DNA of 64,000 bases from Flaccisagitta enflata. Its lineage: Eukaryota; Chaetognatha; Sagittoidea; Aphragmophora. The stretch spans positions 5,766,001 to 5,830,000 of the forward strand of contig OZ231127.1 of NCBI GenBank assembly GCA_965153355.1, in the 5' to 3' direction. The notes under the pieces were generated by a model. The model saw only the letters and a program-made list of their open reading frames with translations. It did not search any database and was not told where the DNA came from. This document shows, one piece after another, positions 1 to 10,942 of the stretch. Position numbers and translations under genes: made by a program. How positions within the stretch are numbered: the first letter of the stretch is position 1; every line of letters begins with the position of its first letter.

Positions 1-13
1 TGCATGTCGCAAC

Positions 14-959
14 CAGGCCTGAGCGATTGTATTGGGTATTGGTATTGGGTTTACAATATTCTTGTGTATTGGGTTTTCCCAATACATGTAGTTTATTTTG
101 TTATTATACCAATACAATACAATACTATATAATATTATGAAAAAGCTGATCTGAGTAAAGTGAAATATATGAGAGAAAGACTGAAAGAGATGAAGAGAAA
201 GAAGAAAAGCATTCCTACGTCTGAGGGAGAACAAAAGAAGCAGAGAAAGTGAGATAAAAGGAGAAGAGAGGGATTTGCTGAAAGTAAAAGTGGGTGAGGG
301 ATGAAAAGAGGAGGAGGAAGAAGAACTTATGACAGATTAGGTGGGTTGGAAATATAGACAAAGAAGAAGAAGAGGAACAAAAATCTATGAGAGAAACAAT
401 CAGTGGTCAGAAACTGGAAGGATGAAAAGGAGGAAGAGGAAGAAAATAAAGAACCTACAGGAGAAAGAGAGAGAAAGAGAAAGGGAAAGATAATAAAAAA
501 CACAAATAAATAAAAAAAAATAAAAAAAAACAATTAGATCTAGACAAAGAAAAAAAATATAGATAAGTGTAAAAAACAAGAAAAAAAAAAATTAAGGATA
601 AAGACAGAATAACAAAAAAAAATGAAATAAAACTCAAAATGAAAGGAAAATATAAAAATTTTTCAGCTCTTCTTATATAAAAAAATATTCATGTGATGAT
701 TAAAATTATTACATTTGTTTTGAATTATTAGTATATCATCTAACTATGATAAGTTTGACATATATTACTACTTATTATTTATCATTAAAACTATGTAAAA
801 TCATGTATATATTGTATTGTATTGTATACTATGATGATATATTGTATACAATTTTAATGGATATTGTATTGTATTGGTATTGTATTGTATTGTCCCAATA
901 CTTGAAAGTATTGTATTGGTATTGTATAGTTGACAAAAATGCTATATAGCTCAGGCCTG
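14..959. mobile_element. hAT-like non-autonomous DNA transposon with 8-bp TSD
   Basis: Terminal inverted repeats CAGGCCTGAGC at the left and GCTCAGGCCTG at the right are flanked by an exact 8-bp direct repeat, GTCGCAAC (6-13 and 960-967). Termini starting CAGG and an 8-bp duplication are hallmarks of the hAT superfamily. The interior is AT-rich with many short 'tattg/caata' runs near both ends and purine-rich filler in the middle. There is no transposase frame, so it must be mobilised in trans if active. Confidence 0.8.
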
Positions 960-1035
960 GTCGCAACTAGAAAAAATAGGGTTATAAAATGGATCCATTA
1001 AATTTGGTTAAAAAGTCTATCACTTGTCAGAGACA

Positions 1036-1299
1036 GAGGGCGTGTTCTCGTGACAAACGAGTTTGTTCCCATAAACATGTTTACAGCGTGAACACCTGTT
1101 TATGAATTTCACTGTCACACAAGGGAGTGAGCGAAGTGAGCGAGCAAGCCTGTGAACAGAGCAAGTCTGTGAACGGAGCAAGCGAGCAGAACCTAGCCAA
1201 GCACTGCGGAGCGAGTGAGCGATGCAAGCGAAGAAACGTAGCGAGCGACCGATTGGCCTGTTATAAACGCGGTTATCTGACTAGAAAAAAACCCTAACT
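1036..1299 (+). mobile_element. GGGCGTGTTTCTAGT-TIR element, copy 1
   Basis: First of four copies (others at 4262, 7198 and 7768). The ends are diverged forms of AGGGCGTGTTTCTAGT. A 9-bp direct repeat, tcagagaca, flanks it (1027-1035 and 1300-1308), which suggests hAT-type insertion. The interior is made of short 'gagcgaagtgagcgagc'-like phrases that recur in all copies, plus 'acagcgtgaacac'. No coding capacity. Confidence 0.65.
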
Positions 1300-1445
1300 T
1301 CAGAGACATGCTGAGTGCATAATCACGAACTTCTTAGCCCATTTCCAACTCAAAAATTCATTTTTGACGCCATTTAAAAGAAAACTTGAAGCTCTTTGAT
1401 TTGCTCATAGATAACAAGTAGCTGTGAAAATTCTAAGTTGCAATA

Positions 1446-1573
1446 AGGGATGTGGAAGCGGTCAATTTTAGTGCCGCTTCCACCGCTTCCGCTTCCGCTT
1501 CCATTTTGTAGTACAAATACAAGTAGCTATCCCATCCTCCAAAACGGAAGCGGTCAATCGCTTCCACATCCCT
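1446..1573. mobile_element. Very short hAT-like MITE (128 bp)
   Basis: TIR AGGGATGTGGAAGCG pairs with CGCTTCCACATCCCT. Flanks AGTTGCAA (1436-1443) and AGTTGCAT (1574-1581) look like an 8-bp duplication with one change, although two extra bases sit between the left copy and the TIR. The interior holds 'cgcttc' hexamer iterations. Confidence 0.6.
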
Positions 1574-1601
1574 AGTTGCATTGTTAAGAAAAACGTTGAG
1601 A

Positions 1602-1805
1602 AAACAAGGCCGGATACATGGCTACCGAAATCGCGTGCAGGTGGGCATGGGCCATATTTGAGGTCACCAGATCATCTGGGCAGGAGCAGTGAGGTCAAAG
1701 AAATAAAATCATAAAAAAAAGTAATGTGTGACCAACCAACCGTCCAACCGACGGACCGACCGACGGACAAAGCGGGTTGTAGAGTCGCGTGCACGCGACT
1801 AAAAA
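1602..1805 (+). mobile_element. Hairpin-ended element, subfamily A
   Basis: Starts AACAAGGCCGGATACATGG, with a 5' subterminal motif tcgcgtgc. It carries a GACC/GACG tract and ends with the palindrome AGTCGCGTGCACGCGACT followed by AAAAA. The 3' arm GCACGCGACT is the reverse complement of the 5' motif AGTCGCGTGC of the family. Non-coding; inferred Helentron/HINE-like. Confidence 0.75.
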
Positions 1806-1843
1806 TTACTTGTTGGAAATAAAGCAGAAATTTCCCCTTTTGC

Positions 1844-1995
1844 TTTTTAGTTGCAGACACGCAACTCTATAAGAGGCTTTGTCCGTCCGTCCATCCATCC
1901 AATGGTCCGTAATGATTGAGTCGAAAAGTGGGAAAACGCGCATTTCCACTCCTGCCCACCCGTCCGCAACTGGTGGCCGTGTATCCGACCTTGTT
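1844..1995 (-). mobile_element. Hairpin-ended element, subfamily B
   Basis: On the minus strand it opens AACAAGGTCGGATACACGG, then a 5' motif AGTTGCGGACGGGTGGGCAG. It ends AGAGTTGCGTGTCTGCAACT then AAAAA. Compared with subfamily A, the terminal motif has changed from GTCGCG to GTTGCG at both ends together. Lies 39 bp from a subfamily A copy in opposite orientation. Confidence 0.75.
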
Positions 1996-2460
1996 CCAAT
2001 CAGTGACATTTTTCTTCTCTCCTATTTACAGTCATCAAATAAATTTGGTCCACTTTTGCATGCTCTACGCCTATGAGAGGACATGCCTATCTGTTTGTTG
2101 TATGGTTGGTTAAGATTTCCATCACAAAAACGTCAAAACTGCATCAAAACTGGCGTCTTTCCTATGTTTACCCAAATTCATTATCATTTGATCTAAGACC
2201 CGAACCTCAAGGCTGGGAAAATAAAATTGAGCTAAATGAGCTAATTGAGCTAGAATACCAAATAGCTCTGCTCATTAACATGTTTTCTTGTATTTGCATG
2301 CTCAAACAAACATCAATTCAATTCTTTATTGATCCTACACTAAATCATAAAAAAATCGGGAAAAAAAATCAATTTGAATTTTCCATAAAAAAGTCAAAAA
2401 GAAACCAACTGTTACTTCGTTATCCAATCTTCAAGCCTCCTGTCAAGGTTTGTCTCTTTT
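1996..2460. other. AT-rich spacer, nothing recognised
   Basis: No repeat ends, convincing coding sequence or RNA gene seen. An open frame runs into the following TTTC tract but has no coding character. Confidence 0.5.
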
Positions 2461-2477
2461 TTTCTATCTTTCTTTTT

Positions 2478-2573
<96 letters not shown>

Positions 2574-2640
2574 TTTTTCTTCCTTTCTTTCTTTCTTTCT
2601 TTCTTTCTTTTATTCTTTATTTCCATCTTTCTTTCTAAAA
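2461..2640. repeat. (TTTC)n microsatellite
   Basis: About 180 bp of nearly pure tttc tetranucleotide with a few interruptions. The FFLS-type frames across it are artefacts. Confidence 0.95.
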
Positions 2641-3359
2641 ATCTTTTTTTGTTTGTCTTTGATATTGTTTTTTTTTAAGTTTGTCCATTCTTACTCCCTT
2701 TCTATATTTCATTCTTTCTCTTTCTCTTCTTTCTTCGGTCTGTCGGTAACACACACATTTGACAATCTAAAAGGCGCACCTTATCCGACTACTTAACCAT
2801 GCCCTTTTTTGCTTTTCTCTACCAACACTGTATGACAAAAAAGTCAACTAAAAGTCTGTGGGCATGACTTAAGATCACATTCCGTGTCCACGCCATGTGG
2901 CCACGCGAAGTGGCGAAGTAGCTACACAACAGCTGTGGCCACTTGCACATCAACATCCGTGGCCCCTAGCCCATCAACAGTCCATGGCCCCTAGCAAGTG
3001 GCCACTTACGTTATGGGGCCTGTGGCCACTGCCCCCCTATCGAGAGCAAGCAAACCTGCAAAAAAGAGACACAGAGAGACAGATTGAATGAAAAAAACAA
3101 GCAGGCAGTCAACCAGATATCCTGAGATACACACAGAAGAACATGCATTGAAAAAAAACTCCCATTTACGACTTTTTTCCGGTCGGCGAGAGCCGCCTTT
3201 ATTGGTAACGCAATTGAAAAAATCTTTAAACGTCGATCGCTAACAATTTTTAGTGGCGCCAAAGCAAATAAGCACAGTTGAAACCCCGCAAAAACGAATA
3301 TCAAGGAACTAATGAATTCTTATCTGCTATATAGAAATATCTATGTCATTGCCATTATA
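2641..3359. other. Spacer with short 'ggccac' repeats
   Basis: Around 2890-3030 short phrases 'gtggcc/ggccac', 'cccctagc' and 'catcaaca' recur irregularly. The remainder is AT-rich with no gene signal. Confidence 0.5.
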
Positions 3360-3733
3360 GAAATAAATAGGACTTAAAGTAGTTAGGGATTTAAAATTGA
3401 ATAGTCAATAGTTAATTAACTACTTTTTTTAGTAGTTAACTACTAAAAGTAGTCAAAAATTTTAGCCTCTTTTTGTTATATTAAACGAAATATTTTCATA
3501 AAGACTTGCATTTCCATAGAATTTTTACAAAAGCATAATTGTTCCACTCTAATTTGGCTCAATTATTACATGTTTCTTTGTTTAAACTAAAAAAAAAATC
3601 TACTCCCTACAAAATGTTGTGATTTTTTTCTAAAAGTCCCTTTAATTTTAAGAAAAATAGCGGGAGCTCATAACCTGAGCATCAGTATAGTGAAGGGACT
3701 GATATTTTACTGATATAATGTATAGACCCTAAG

Positions 3734-4023
3734 GGGTTGACGATGGGGTATGGCATCCCCCTACGGCTTACCCTAGGAAAAAAACTTCCAGTATAAAATT
3801 TTAGGATCAATCACTTTTTTTGCTGAATTTCAGCTTCATCTTTTTGCTTAAAGTGCAAAACCAGTCTAGGATTCGAACCCAAATAAACTGAACAAGATAA
3901 ACCATAAGTCAAGTGAGTTAACCACAAGACCAATTTCAGAAGCTGATTTTAAAGAGTAAATTTGATTTAGTATATTTGAAAGAATTTTCTATTAACAGAG
4001 CTGCCATACCCCATCGTCAACCC
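3734..4023. mobile_element. Nested MITE with GGGTTGACGATGGGG ends
   Basis: Perfect 22-bp terminal inverted repeats start GGGTTGACGATGGGG. TA lies next to both ends (3730-3731, 4024-4025), but the target duplication is not clean. It carries a tRNA-like segment on the minus strand. Inserted inside the hAT-like element 3368-4220, so it is the younger insertion. Confidence 0.65.
3862..3946 (-). tRNA. tRNA-like sequence (SINE head or decayed tRNA)
   Basis: The minus strand contains a perfect B-box, GGTTCGAATCC, in a T-arm context. About 50 nt upstream is a D-arm-like GTGGTTAACTCAC. An AAATTGG/CTGGTTT pair could form a 7-bp acceptor stem with G-U pairs. No good anticodon stem can be drawn, so a functional tRNA is unlikely. 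More likely a tRNA-derived fragment captured by the surrounding MITE. Confidence 0.4.
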
Positions 4024-4261
4024 TATAAGACATAAGCATTATACACACACAATTTCATTTCATTTGCACAAATGGTAATTAGGTAGACGACATCTACTGT
4101 ATTTTGCACCCAAAAATTAGTCAATTACCTAACTAGTTAATTCTGATTAGTTAACTACAAGGGTTTTTTAAAATCTTAACTAGTTAACTAACTAGTTAAA
4201 GTTAACTACTTCGAGTCCTAGAAATAAAGATATGACATCAAAGCAGCAAGGTCTTATAATG

Positions 4262-4505
4262 AAGGGGCGTTTCTAGTCGCAGACAATCGCGTTTTTAATG
4301 GGCCACTCGGTCGCTCGCTTTGTTCGTTTGCTTGCACCGCTCACTCCGCTCACTCCGCTCAGTCGCTATGCAGCACTCCGCTTCGCTACACAGGCTTCGC
4401 CTCTCTCTCTCTCTCTCTCTCCCTCATTCGTAAATGAGTGTTCACGCTGAAAACGGTTTCACTCAAAGAAACCCGATTTTGGCAGTCACAAGAAACACGC
4501 CCTCA
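4262..4505 (-). mobile_element. GGGCGTGTTTCTAGT-TIR element, copy 2
   Basis: Inverted relative to copy 1. The ends are agggGCGTTTCTAGT and (right, reversed) aGGGCGTGTTTCTTGT, with TAATGA-like sequence beyond both TIRs. The interior has 'cgctcactccgctca' iterations, a short CT tract (4399-4422) and the conserved 'gtgttcacgctg'. Confidence 0.7.
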
Positions 4506-4751
4506 TTACATGTGAATTGCCATTATTCTTAGGTATGCTATAGTGGGATGTAACTGTGTAAAAGTAAATAGTTCTTATATAACGTCTTGTAAAAGTATTT
4601 ATTTCCGCCTGGCAATTAATTGCAATAACAAATAGAAACTAATTTTGAAAAGAGGAACAATCGATAATTACACTTATATGTCATTTCCAAGGTTGAATGC
4701 GTAAAAAAAAATTACAAAAGAAACTTTTAATGATATGATTTCTGTGAAATG
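4506..4751. other. AT-rich spacer
   Basis: No repeats or coding signal recognised. Confidence 0.4.
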
Positions 4752-4960
4752 TTTTAGTCGCGTGCATGTGACTCTTTGACCCGCTCTGTGCGTCGGATGG
4801 TTCGTCAGTTGGTACGTGACCCTTTGTGTAACTTTTTGCTTTTTTGGGCGTATGGGCGGTTTTTGCATTATTGCTGCAGCCCAAATTCTGATTTAGCTTT
4901 TTTATCTCTAGCCCTGCCCACTTGCACGCTACTTGGGTAGCCACGTATCCGGCCTTTTTT
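4752..4960 (-). mobile_element. Hairpin-ended element, subfamily A (diverged)
   Basis: Minus-strand copy with ...GGCCGGATACGTGGCTACCC near its start and GTCACATGCACGCGACTAAAA at its end. It keeps the 'gggcagggct' and 'gctgcagcaataatgc' segments. The hairpin has decayed by a few substitutions. Confidence 0.65.
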
Positions 4961-5082
4961 TTCAACCTCCGTTTGTGTACACTGTACAGTTGTATTTGTC
5001 AAAAAGATAATGTTATGTTTAATGTTTAAAGTTAAGGATACCCTATGAAAGTTGGACAAAATTACCTCTAAAATCATCCAGG

Positions 5083-5342
5083 AACAAGGCCGGTTACACG
5101 GATACCCTTGTCACGTGGGGCTGGGCAGGGGCAGTGATAGCATTTGGGCATTTTGGGCATTTTGGGCATTTTGGGCATTTTGGGCAATTTGGGCATTTGG
5201 GCTCATTGGAGCATTTGGGCAGGAGCAGTGAGCTCAAAACGCTTTAAAATGCAGAAAAAGTAAAATGGGGACCAACCGACCGACCGACCAAACGACCGAC
5301 GTAAATAGCGGGGTGTAGAGTCGCGTAGCACGTGACAAAAAA
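5083..5342 (+). mobile_element. Subfamily A element with a 10-bp internal array
   Basis: AACAAGGCCGG start; end is gagtcgcgtagcacgtgac then AAAAAA. Between the conserved 'gggcaggggcagtgat' and 'gggcaggagcagtgag' blocks, 'attttgggc' is repeated in tandem (5145-5200), which most subfamily A copies lack. An early stage of interior array expansion. Confidence 0.75.
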
Positions 5343-5774
5343 GACAAGAACCTTGGATGCTCTTTATGGTATATAATCAATACCCTTCACAATTACACTT
5401 TACTTTTCCAAGAAAACACCACCTTATCTTAGCCTTATATTAGGCTGTTTCTATAATCTCCTTTCTGCAAGATGGCGAAATAGGTCAATTTCAAAATTGA
5501 GAAAATTTGACAAAAATGTTCATAATCAGATAGCTTATGTCAATATGAACATGGTTCAATAACTGAATTTTGTTACTGATCCTTGATTTTCATGTAAATT
5601 AGGCTGAAATGCAACAAATAATGATCGCAAATAAGCAAAAATTGAGTTGTTATAGTCAGCAAAACCAAAAAAAAATGGGAATATTTTACTAAATCACAGT
5701 TCAAGAATTCAATCAGACCCGATTCTGCTGAAAAAAATTGAATTTCAATTTTTTTGAAAATTTTCTATAAGCAG
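5343..5774. other. AT-rich spacer
   Basis: No repeat boundary or coding signal recognised. Confidence 0.4.
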
Positions 5775-6120
5775 CTTCTTTGGCTGGTTGGGCCAGTTGG
5801 CAAAAATTTACTGAATCTTGTGACAACGATCAATTACAGTGGGCATTCTCTAAAAAAACCACTGTGCAAAATTTCAGCCAAATCGGACACTGAATATCTT
5901 AGAAGTTATGCCGTGTTTTTTTTAATTTTTTGGGGTAGGCTGGTTGGGCTGGTTGGGTTGGTTTGATGTGTCCCAGATGCACCAAATGCTCTGTTCGTAA
6001 TAGTTTAAGTACAGTATTGACCCATGCAAAAAATCTTTTGTCTCTCTCAAAGGGTTTCCAAGATATGGGCATTTCATGATTTTTTTGGTTTACCATGTGC
6101 ATACATGCGCCGATAACAAA
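5775..6120. repeat. Two diverged units of the 'ggctggttgggc' satellite
   Basis: Two blocks share the order 'ggctggttgggc', a conserved filler, 'aatttcagccaaatcgg', 'agttatgcc'. The same order occurs in the satellite arrays at 34.0-35.2 kb and 59.6-60.7 kb. An old fragment of that satellite-bearing element without its ends. Confidence 0.55.
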
Positions 6121-6448
6121 GAATTAACTATGAAGATTCATCGTGAAGCGTGATTATTCTGCAACAATTTATTGACCAATCACTGAATGCCCGGGAGTTA
6201 AGACCACCATGACGGTCGACCATTTTTTTCTTAAATTTCTCTAAAAAAAAATTAGTGATAAGGTCATGAGTTGCCGCGTTCAAACCTGTCTTTGTTTGCC
6301 TTCTGTTATGATGGGAAGTATTTTTAAAAAATCGATCTTTACTTCTGCCCTCATGGCTAAAAAGTGCAAATTTCTGGTCAATGTGAAATCAGGTGAGATA
6401 ATGATTTCTGAGCATTATAACATCTGCCCACCAACACAACGGCGTCTG
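6121..6448. other. Spacer, nothing recognised
   Basis: A frame from 6266 to 6529 runs through here but lacks family features and continues into repeat-derived sequence. Confidence 0.4.
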
Positions 6449-6575
6449 CCCACCAACATTATTGCCCCTGCCCACCCTCATGACACCATCCAGCTTACCA
6501 AATCACTGCTCCTGCCCCCTGCATTATAGCTCCTGCCCACGCCCATCCAGTGAGCACGGTGTTTCCGGCCCACAA
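6449..6575 (-). repeat. Degenerate 'gggcaggagcagt' motif cluster
   Basis: Several 'ctgcccacc' and 'gctcctgcccc' phrases, the internal block of the subfamily A/B elements, without recognisable ends. Probably a decayed, internally duplicated copy. Confidence 0.45.
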
Positions 6576-6582
6576 GGTCTCC

Positions 6583-7196
<614 letters not shown>

Positions 7197-7197
7197 G

Positions 7198-7470
7198 GGC
7201 GTGTTTCTAGTGAAGATGTAAAACGCGTTTGTTCCTGTAAAACGCTATCACAGCGTGAACACATTTTCAAGAGTTTCAACTGTCTTACAAGGGAGTAAGC
7301 AAAATGAGTGAGTGGCCATTGAATGAGCAAGCGAGTGAAGCAAGCATAGTGAAGCAGAGCGCTGTGAAGGGAGTCATCAGAGTGAGCGGTGCAGTGAACG
7401 AACGTAGCGAGCGACCAAGTGGCCCATTAGAAACGCCATTGTCTTTGACTAGAAACACCCCCTCAGAATT
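7198..7470 (+). mobile_element. GGGCGTGTTTCTAGT-TIR element, copy 3
   Basis: Left end AGGGCGTGTTTCTAGTGA; the right end reversed reads AGGGGGTGTTTCTAGTCA. The interior repeats 'gagcaagcgagtgaagcaag' phrases and keeps 'tcacagcgtgaacac'. The best preserved copy of the family. Confidence 0.75.
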
Positions 7471-7502
7471 ATAAGAGTTTTGATTTCATACCCCATAACA
7501 AT

Positions 7503-7565
7503 TTCAGTTGTGGACACGCAAGACTATAAGAGGCTTTGTTCGTCCGTCTGGTCCCTTGGTCTGTC
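7503..7565 (-). mobile_element. 3' end fragment of subfamily B element
   Basis: Reversed 3' terminus: AGTTGTGGACACGCAAGACT followed by 'ataagaggctttgt' and the 'ccgtctgg' tract. The rest of the element is replaced by GT and CTGT microsatellites. Confidence 0.6.
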
Positions 7566-7583
7566 CGTGTGTGTGCGCGCTCG

Positions 7584-7585
<2 letters not shown>

Positions 7586-7669
<84 letters not shown>

Positions 7670-7675
7670 TGTCTA

Positions 7676-7717
<42 letters not shown>

Positions 7718-7735
7718 GGTCTGTCTGTCTGTCCT
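7586..7735. repeat. (GT)n then (CTGT)n compound microsatellite
   Basis: About 80 bp of GT followed by about 65 bp of CTGT. It sits where the tetranucleotide tract of a subfamily B element would lie. Confidence 0.95.
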
Positions 7736-7767
7736 GTCCTGTCTCGCTCGTTTGAATTACTAAGGGC

Positions 7768-7998
7768 CTGTTTCTAGTCACAGATAGTCCGGTTTTTGAT
7801 GGGCCACTCAGTCACTATGTTCTTTAGCTGACTTGCTTTACTTTGCTATGCTCTCTCTGCTTGCTGTGATGACTGCCTTGCTTATCTACGTCAGTCACTT
7901 CCTCTTGGGAGGTTGAAATTCATAGATATGTTTTCACGCTAAAAAAGTGATTAATCAATTTAATGGGAACATTTGTTGTTACTAAAAACACATCCTTA
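7768..7998 (-). mobile_element. GGGCGTGTTTCTAGT-TIR element, copy 4
   Basis: Left end AGGGCCTGTTTCTAGTCA; the right end reversed reads AAGGATGTGTTTTTAGTAA. Opposite orientation to copy 3, only 300 bp away. The 'gagcgaa' interior is strongly decayed. Confidence 0.65.
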
Positions 7999-8220
7999 GA
8001 AAACAATCATTTTGACAGAATACAGGATGTCAGTAGGTGAGGACAATGACTGAAATACTCATTTACCTTTTTTGGTTCCTCCTTACAACGCAATACAACC
8101 TGAAACATTGCTTCCATTCCTCGGCAGTCTTTGGATGCACCCCTCCAGCAACAACAAGTGTGCAATCGCAGTTACCCTAATCGCAATTGCAACGGCATTT
8201 GGGCAGAGTTAGTGATGAGA
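7999..8220. other. Spacer
   Basis: Nothing recognised. Confidence 0.4.
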
Positions 8221-8412
8221 AACAAGGCCGGATACGCTGCTACCGGTCGCGTGCGGTGGGCAGGGGCAATATTGAGGTCAGCAAAGCATTTGGGCAGGAG
8301 CAGTGAGGCCAAAAACATAAAAAACGCCGAAAGTAAAGTGTGGCGTACGGGCCGACGGACCGACGGACTGACCAGGCGACAGCGGGGTGGAGTCGCGTGC
8401 ACGCGACTAAAA
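8221..8412 (+). mobile_element. Hairpin-ended element, subfamily A
   Basis: AACAAGGCCGGATACGCTG start, 5' motif GGTCGCGTGCGGTGGGCAG, internal 'gggcaggagcagtgaggcc', and 3' palindrome AGTCGCGTGCACGCGACT then AAAA. Near-consensus copy. Confidence 0.8.
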
Positions 8413-8544
8413 CATAGCGCCAAGAGCCGTTTCCAAAAGACATCGACTGACCAACTGACCAATACGTCAAGTTATCATATTTCATGTTGTGTACCGCTGA
8501 CCAAAAAAGGTGCGGGTCTGCAACCACAATTGTCACTTGTCTTA

Positions 8545-8612
8545 TTTTTAGTCGCAGACACGCGACTGTACTCCTTGCTGTGTCAGTCTGTCAGTTGGTC
8601 CGTCCGTGCATA
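8545..8612 (-). mobile_element. 3' end fragment of subfamily A element
   Basis: TTTTTAGTCGCAGACACGCGACT followed by 'tactccttgctgtgtcagtctgtc'. The body beyond about 8612 is missing. Confidence 0.55.
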
Positions 8613-8700
8613 GCATTATTGAAAAATTGTCTTTTTGAAATTCTTTTTAATGTTGTACCCCCTACAACATTGTAGAGTGATGTAACTTTGCAGCACTGGT

Positions 8701-8773
<73 letters not shown>
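8701..8773. repeat. (CA)n microsatellite
   Basis: About 72 bp of pure CA. Confidence 0.97.
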
Positions 8774-8774
<1 letters not shown>

Positions 8775-8894
8775 GTTTCTTCAACTTTTGACTCGCGCGT
8801 TATGGAAAGACTGACAAAACAACGGACTGATGGACAGACCAATGTACGGACCGACGGACAAAGCCTCTTAAAAAGTTGCATGCCCACAACTCAA
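8774..8894 (+). mobile_element. 3' part of subfamily B element
   Basis: 'caacttttgactcgcgcgtta', a GACC/GACG tract, 'aaagcctctt', then a decayed hairpin 'agttgcatgcccacaact'. The 5' half has been replaced by the CA repeat. Confidence 0.55.
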
Positions 8895-9238
8895 AATGGT
8901 GTTCCATCCCAATCAGTCACTACCATGGTAAAGTTTTGATAAACAATGCCAAGGCTTACCTCGTAGCATGCTTTTTGTGCATGGGAGAAAAAGGAGATTG
9001 CCAGCGTTATGTATTTGTCTCCGTCAACAGCAAGTTTGGAATCACGGCTACCCTAAATGCATGTGGGTAGGCATTTAGGCAACAATGAAGAATTTGGGCA
9101 TGGACTTAGTGATGCAAAAATAATCATCAACGCCAAAAGATCTGTTTTCAAGGGAGATTTTGTCTGATTGATAGACTTAAATAGCAAGTTATCACATTTC
9201 ATCATCATCAAGGATGTTTCAATCGCATTTGCGCATGT
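8895..9238. other. Spacer, nothing clear
   Basis: A weak 'ggctaccctaaatgcatgtgggtaggc' at 9045-9075 may be a decayed 5' end of a subfamily A/B element. Nothing else is seen. Confidence 0.35.
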
Positions 9239-9348
9239 AAATGCGTGTGCGTGCATGTGTGCGTATGTGGGTGTGTGCGTGTGCATGCACGAGCGTGCGC
9301 GTGTGTGTGTGTGTGCGTGCATGCATGCGTGCGTGCGTGCGTGCGTGC

Positions 9349-9416
<68 letters not shown>
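9239..9416. repeat. (GT)n/(TGCG)n/(GA)n compound microsatellite
   Basis: GT tracts, a tgcg block (9316-9353), pure GT, then a short GA run. No gene in the VCVC/THTH frames. Confidence 0.95.
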
Positions 9417-9579
9417 ACGAACAAAAGCAGCTGAACTACTCATACCGGGAAAGATCCAACGTAGCGTCGCTTTCCAGTGGATTAGACGAATCTATACACA
9501 TATCTGACTCACGCGATCGCCGACGCTTACTCTGGACCTGAAATGATTTGACATATGTTTTCATTTGTTTCCCCGTGTG

Positions 9580-9750
9580 TTAGTTTCTTCATTCAAGCAT
9601 TCATTCGTTCGTTTGTTTCTTCATTCATTCATTTGTTCATTCATTCCGTTGTTCATTCGTCTGTTTGTTTATTTGTTTGTTCATGTAATCTTTTATTCAT
9701 TCGTTTGTTTATTTGTTTGTTTATTTGTTCATTTGTTTGTTTGTTGTCAC
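9580..9750. repeat. (TTCA)n/(TTTG)n degenerate tetranucleotide tract
   Basis: Interleaved 'ttca', 'ttcg' and 'tttg' tetranucleotides over about 170 bp. Confidence 0.85.
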
Positions 9751-10825
9751 ATGAATTGGTGGCTTACTTGGCAATTTGACAGCCTCTGTGTCCTTGTGTA
9801 GAACCATAGTCATCAGCATGTGTCGCTCCCTAATAAATATGCTCTTTTTAGGAAAAATTGAAAAACAAAAAAAATCAAAGCAGATAAATCTGAAAGGAAG
9901 GATGGTTAATCATAACTACAAGTGATTTTTTTCAATGCAAAGTAATAACGTTCTTGTTGTGGACATGAACAAAAGCGTCATTGTCACTGGATGACTTTAA
10001 TTGAGCGTGCTCTGCTATCAAGGAAATGAAAAGTTGACCGTAGCTATAAGAAATGGGTCTAAAAGGGTCGTCTCATCACTGTCAACAAAAGTGATTTTCC
10101 CCAAAAAGTCTATAGTGAACAAGGTGAGTTAAAATTTTTTTTGTATTCGTATGAGTGAGAGCATTCCATATCAAAAACTAGCTTGACCTTGTTCCTCTTG
10201 GAAGTCTAAGATCGATTTTTTTACTCCCTTTTCCTGAAAAGCTAGAAAGATTTGGATTGGATGATGGAATTCTGTATGTTTGGGCAGGGGCAAGGCCGGG
10301 GCAGCCCTCAGAGGTCCCAGGTGACCTTAAGACCTGAAATTTTCAGTGTAGATGCTCTTTCTCATTGTGTCATCCAAATTTCTATCATCAGTTTCACAAT
10401 GGCGTGACAGTGACAGACTTAAAGTGTGACATGAGTGTGACAGAAGAGCTGAGAGGTGGCTGGAATAAATGGCAGAAGAAAGTGTCATTACATGAGTTAA
10501 GGGTGTCACAGTGGCATGAAATTTGATTCATATGTCCTTCAAATGATCCTCTATTAGATGACCACAGAAAAATGATTAACTTTGTGGGTCATAGTGTTTA
10601 AAAGAATAATCAGCATACTCAGATTTTTCCATGAAATGGCAAAAATTAAGAGATCAAAATTTGATGATAATACAATATTTGAACAACATAGCATTTGCAC
10701 AGTAGGATGAAATTTTTTGTACATCACATTGGATTGATGATAACTGATTAAAAGCTGAAAAATGATCAGATAATCTATTTTTGGTGCGGACAACCTCTTT
10801 AGAAGAGCTGTCATCCATCCGTTGT
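9751..10825. other. Unique-looking AT-rich spacer
   Basis: About 1 kb without a recognised repeat end or coding region. 'gggcaggggcaaggccggggc' at 10280 contains words of the hairpin elements but no structure. 10390-10510 has several 'gtgacag/tgtcac' words. Confidence 0.4.
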
Positions 10826-10942
10826 CAGTTGAGAATCCAGTCGGTCCCGGTTAGTCCGTCGCTCGAGTGGAAAACGCGCCATTTTCACTCCTGCCCACCA
10901 AATCCCATAACTGATGGCCACGTGTATCCAGCCTTATTTTGA
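10826..10942 (-). mobile_element. 5' part of subfamily B element
   Basis: Reversed: 'aaggctggatacacgtggccatcagttatggga', 'ggtgggcaggagtgaaaatgg'. The hairpin end is absent. Confidence 0.5.

Larger units (their letters stand above)
3368..4220. mobile_element. hAT-like element with 8-bp TSD and nested MITE
   Basis: TIRs TAGGACTTAAAGTAGTTA and (right, reversed) TAGGACTCGAAGTAGTTA are flanked by exact GAAATAAA duplications (3360-3367 and 4221-4228). Subterminal zones are dense in 'agttaactac/ctagttaac' motifs on both sides, typical of transposase-binding arrays. A second TIR element (3734-4023) sits in the middle. No transposase frame. Confidence 0.8.

Noticed and set aside
3862-3946. Functional tRNA gene
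   Set aside because: B-box is perfect but no anticodon stem can be folded and it lies within a MITE; kept only as tRNA-like.
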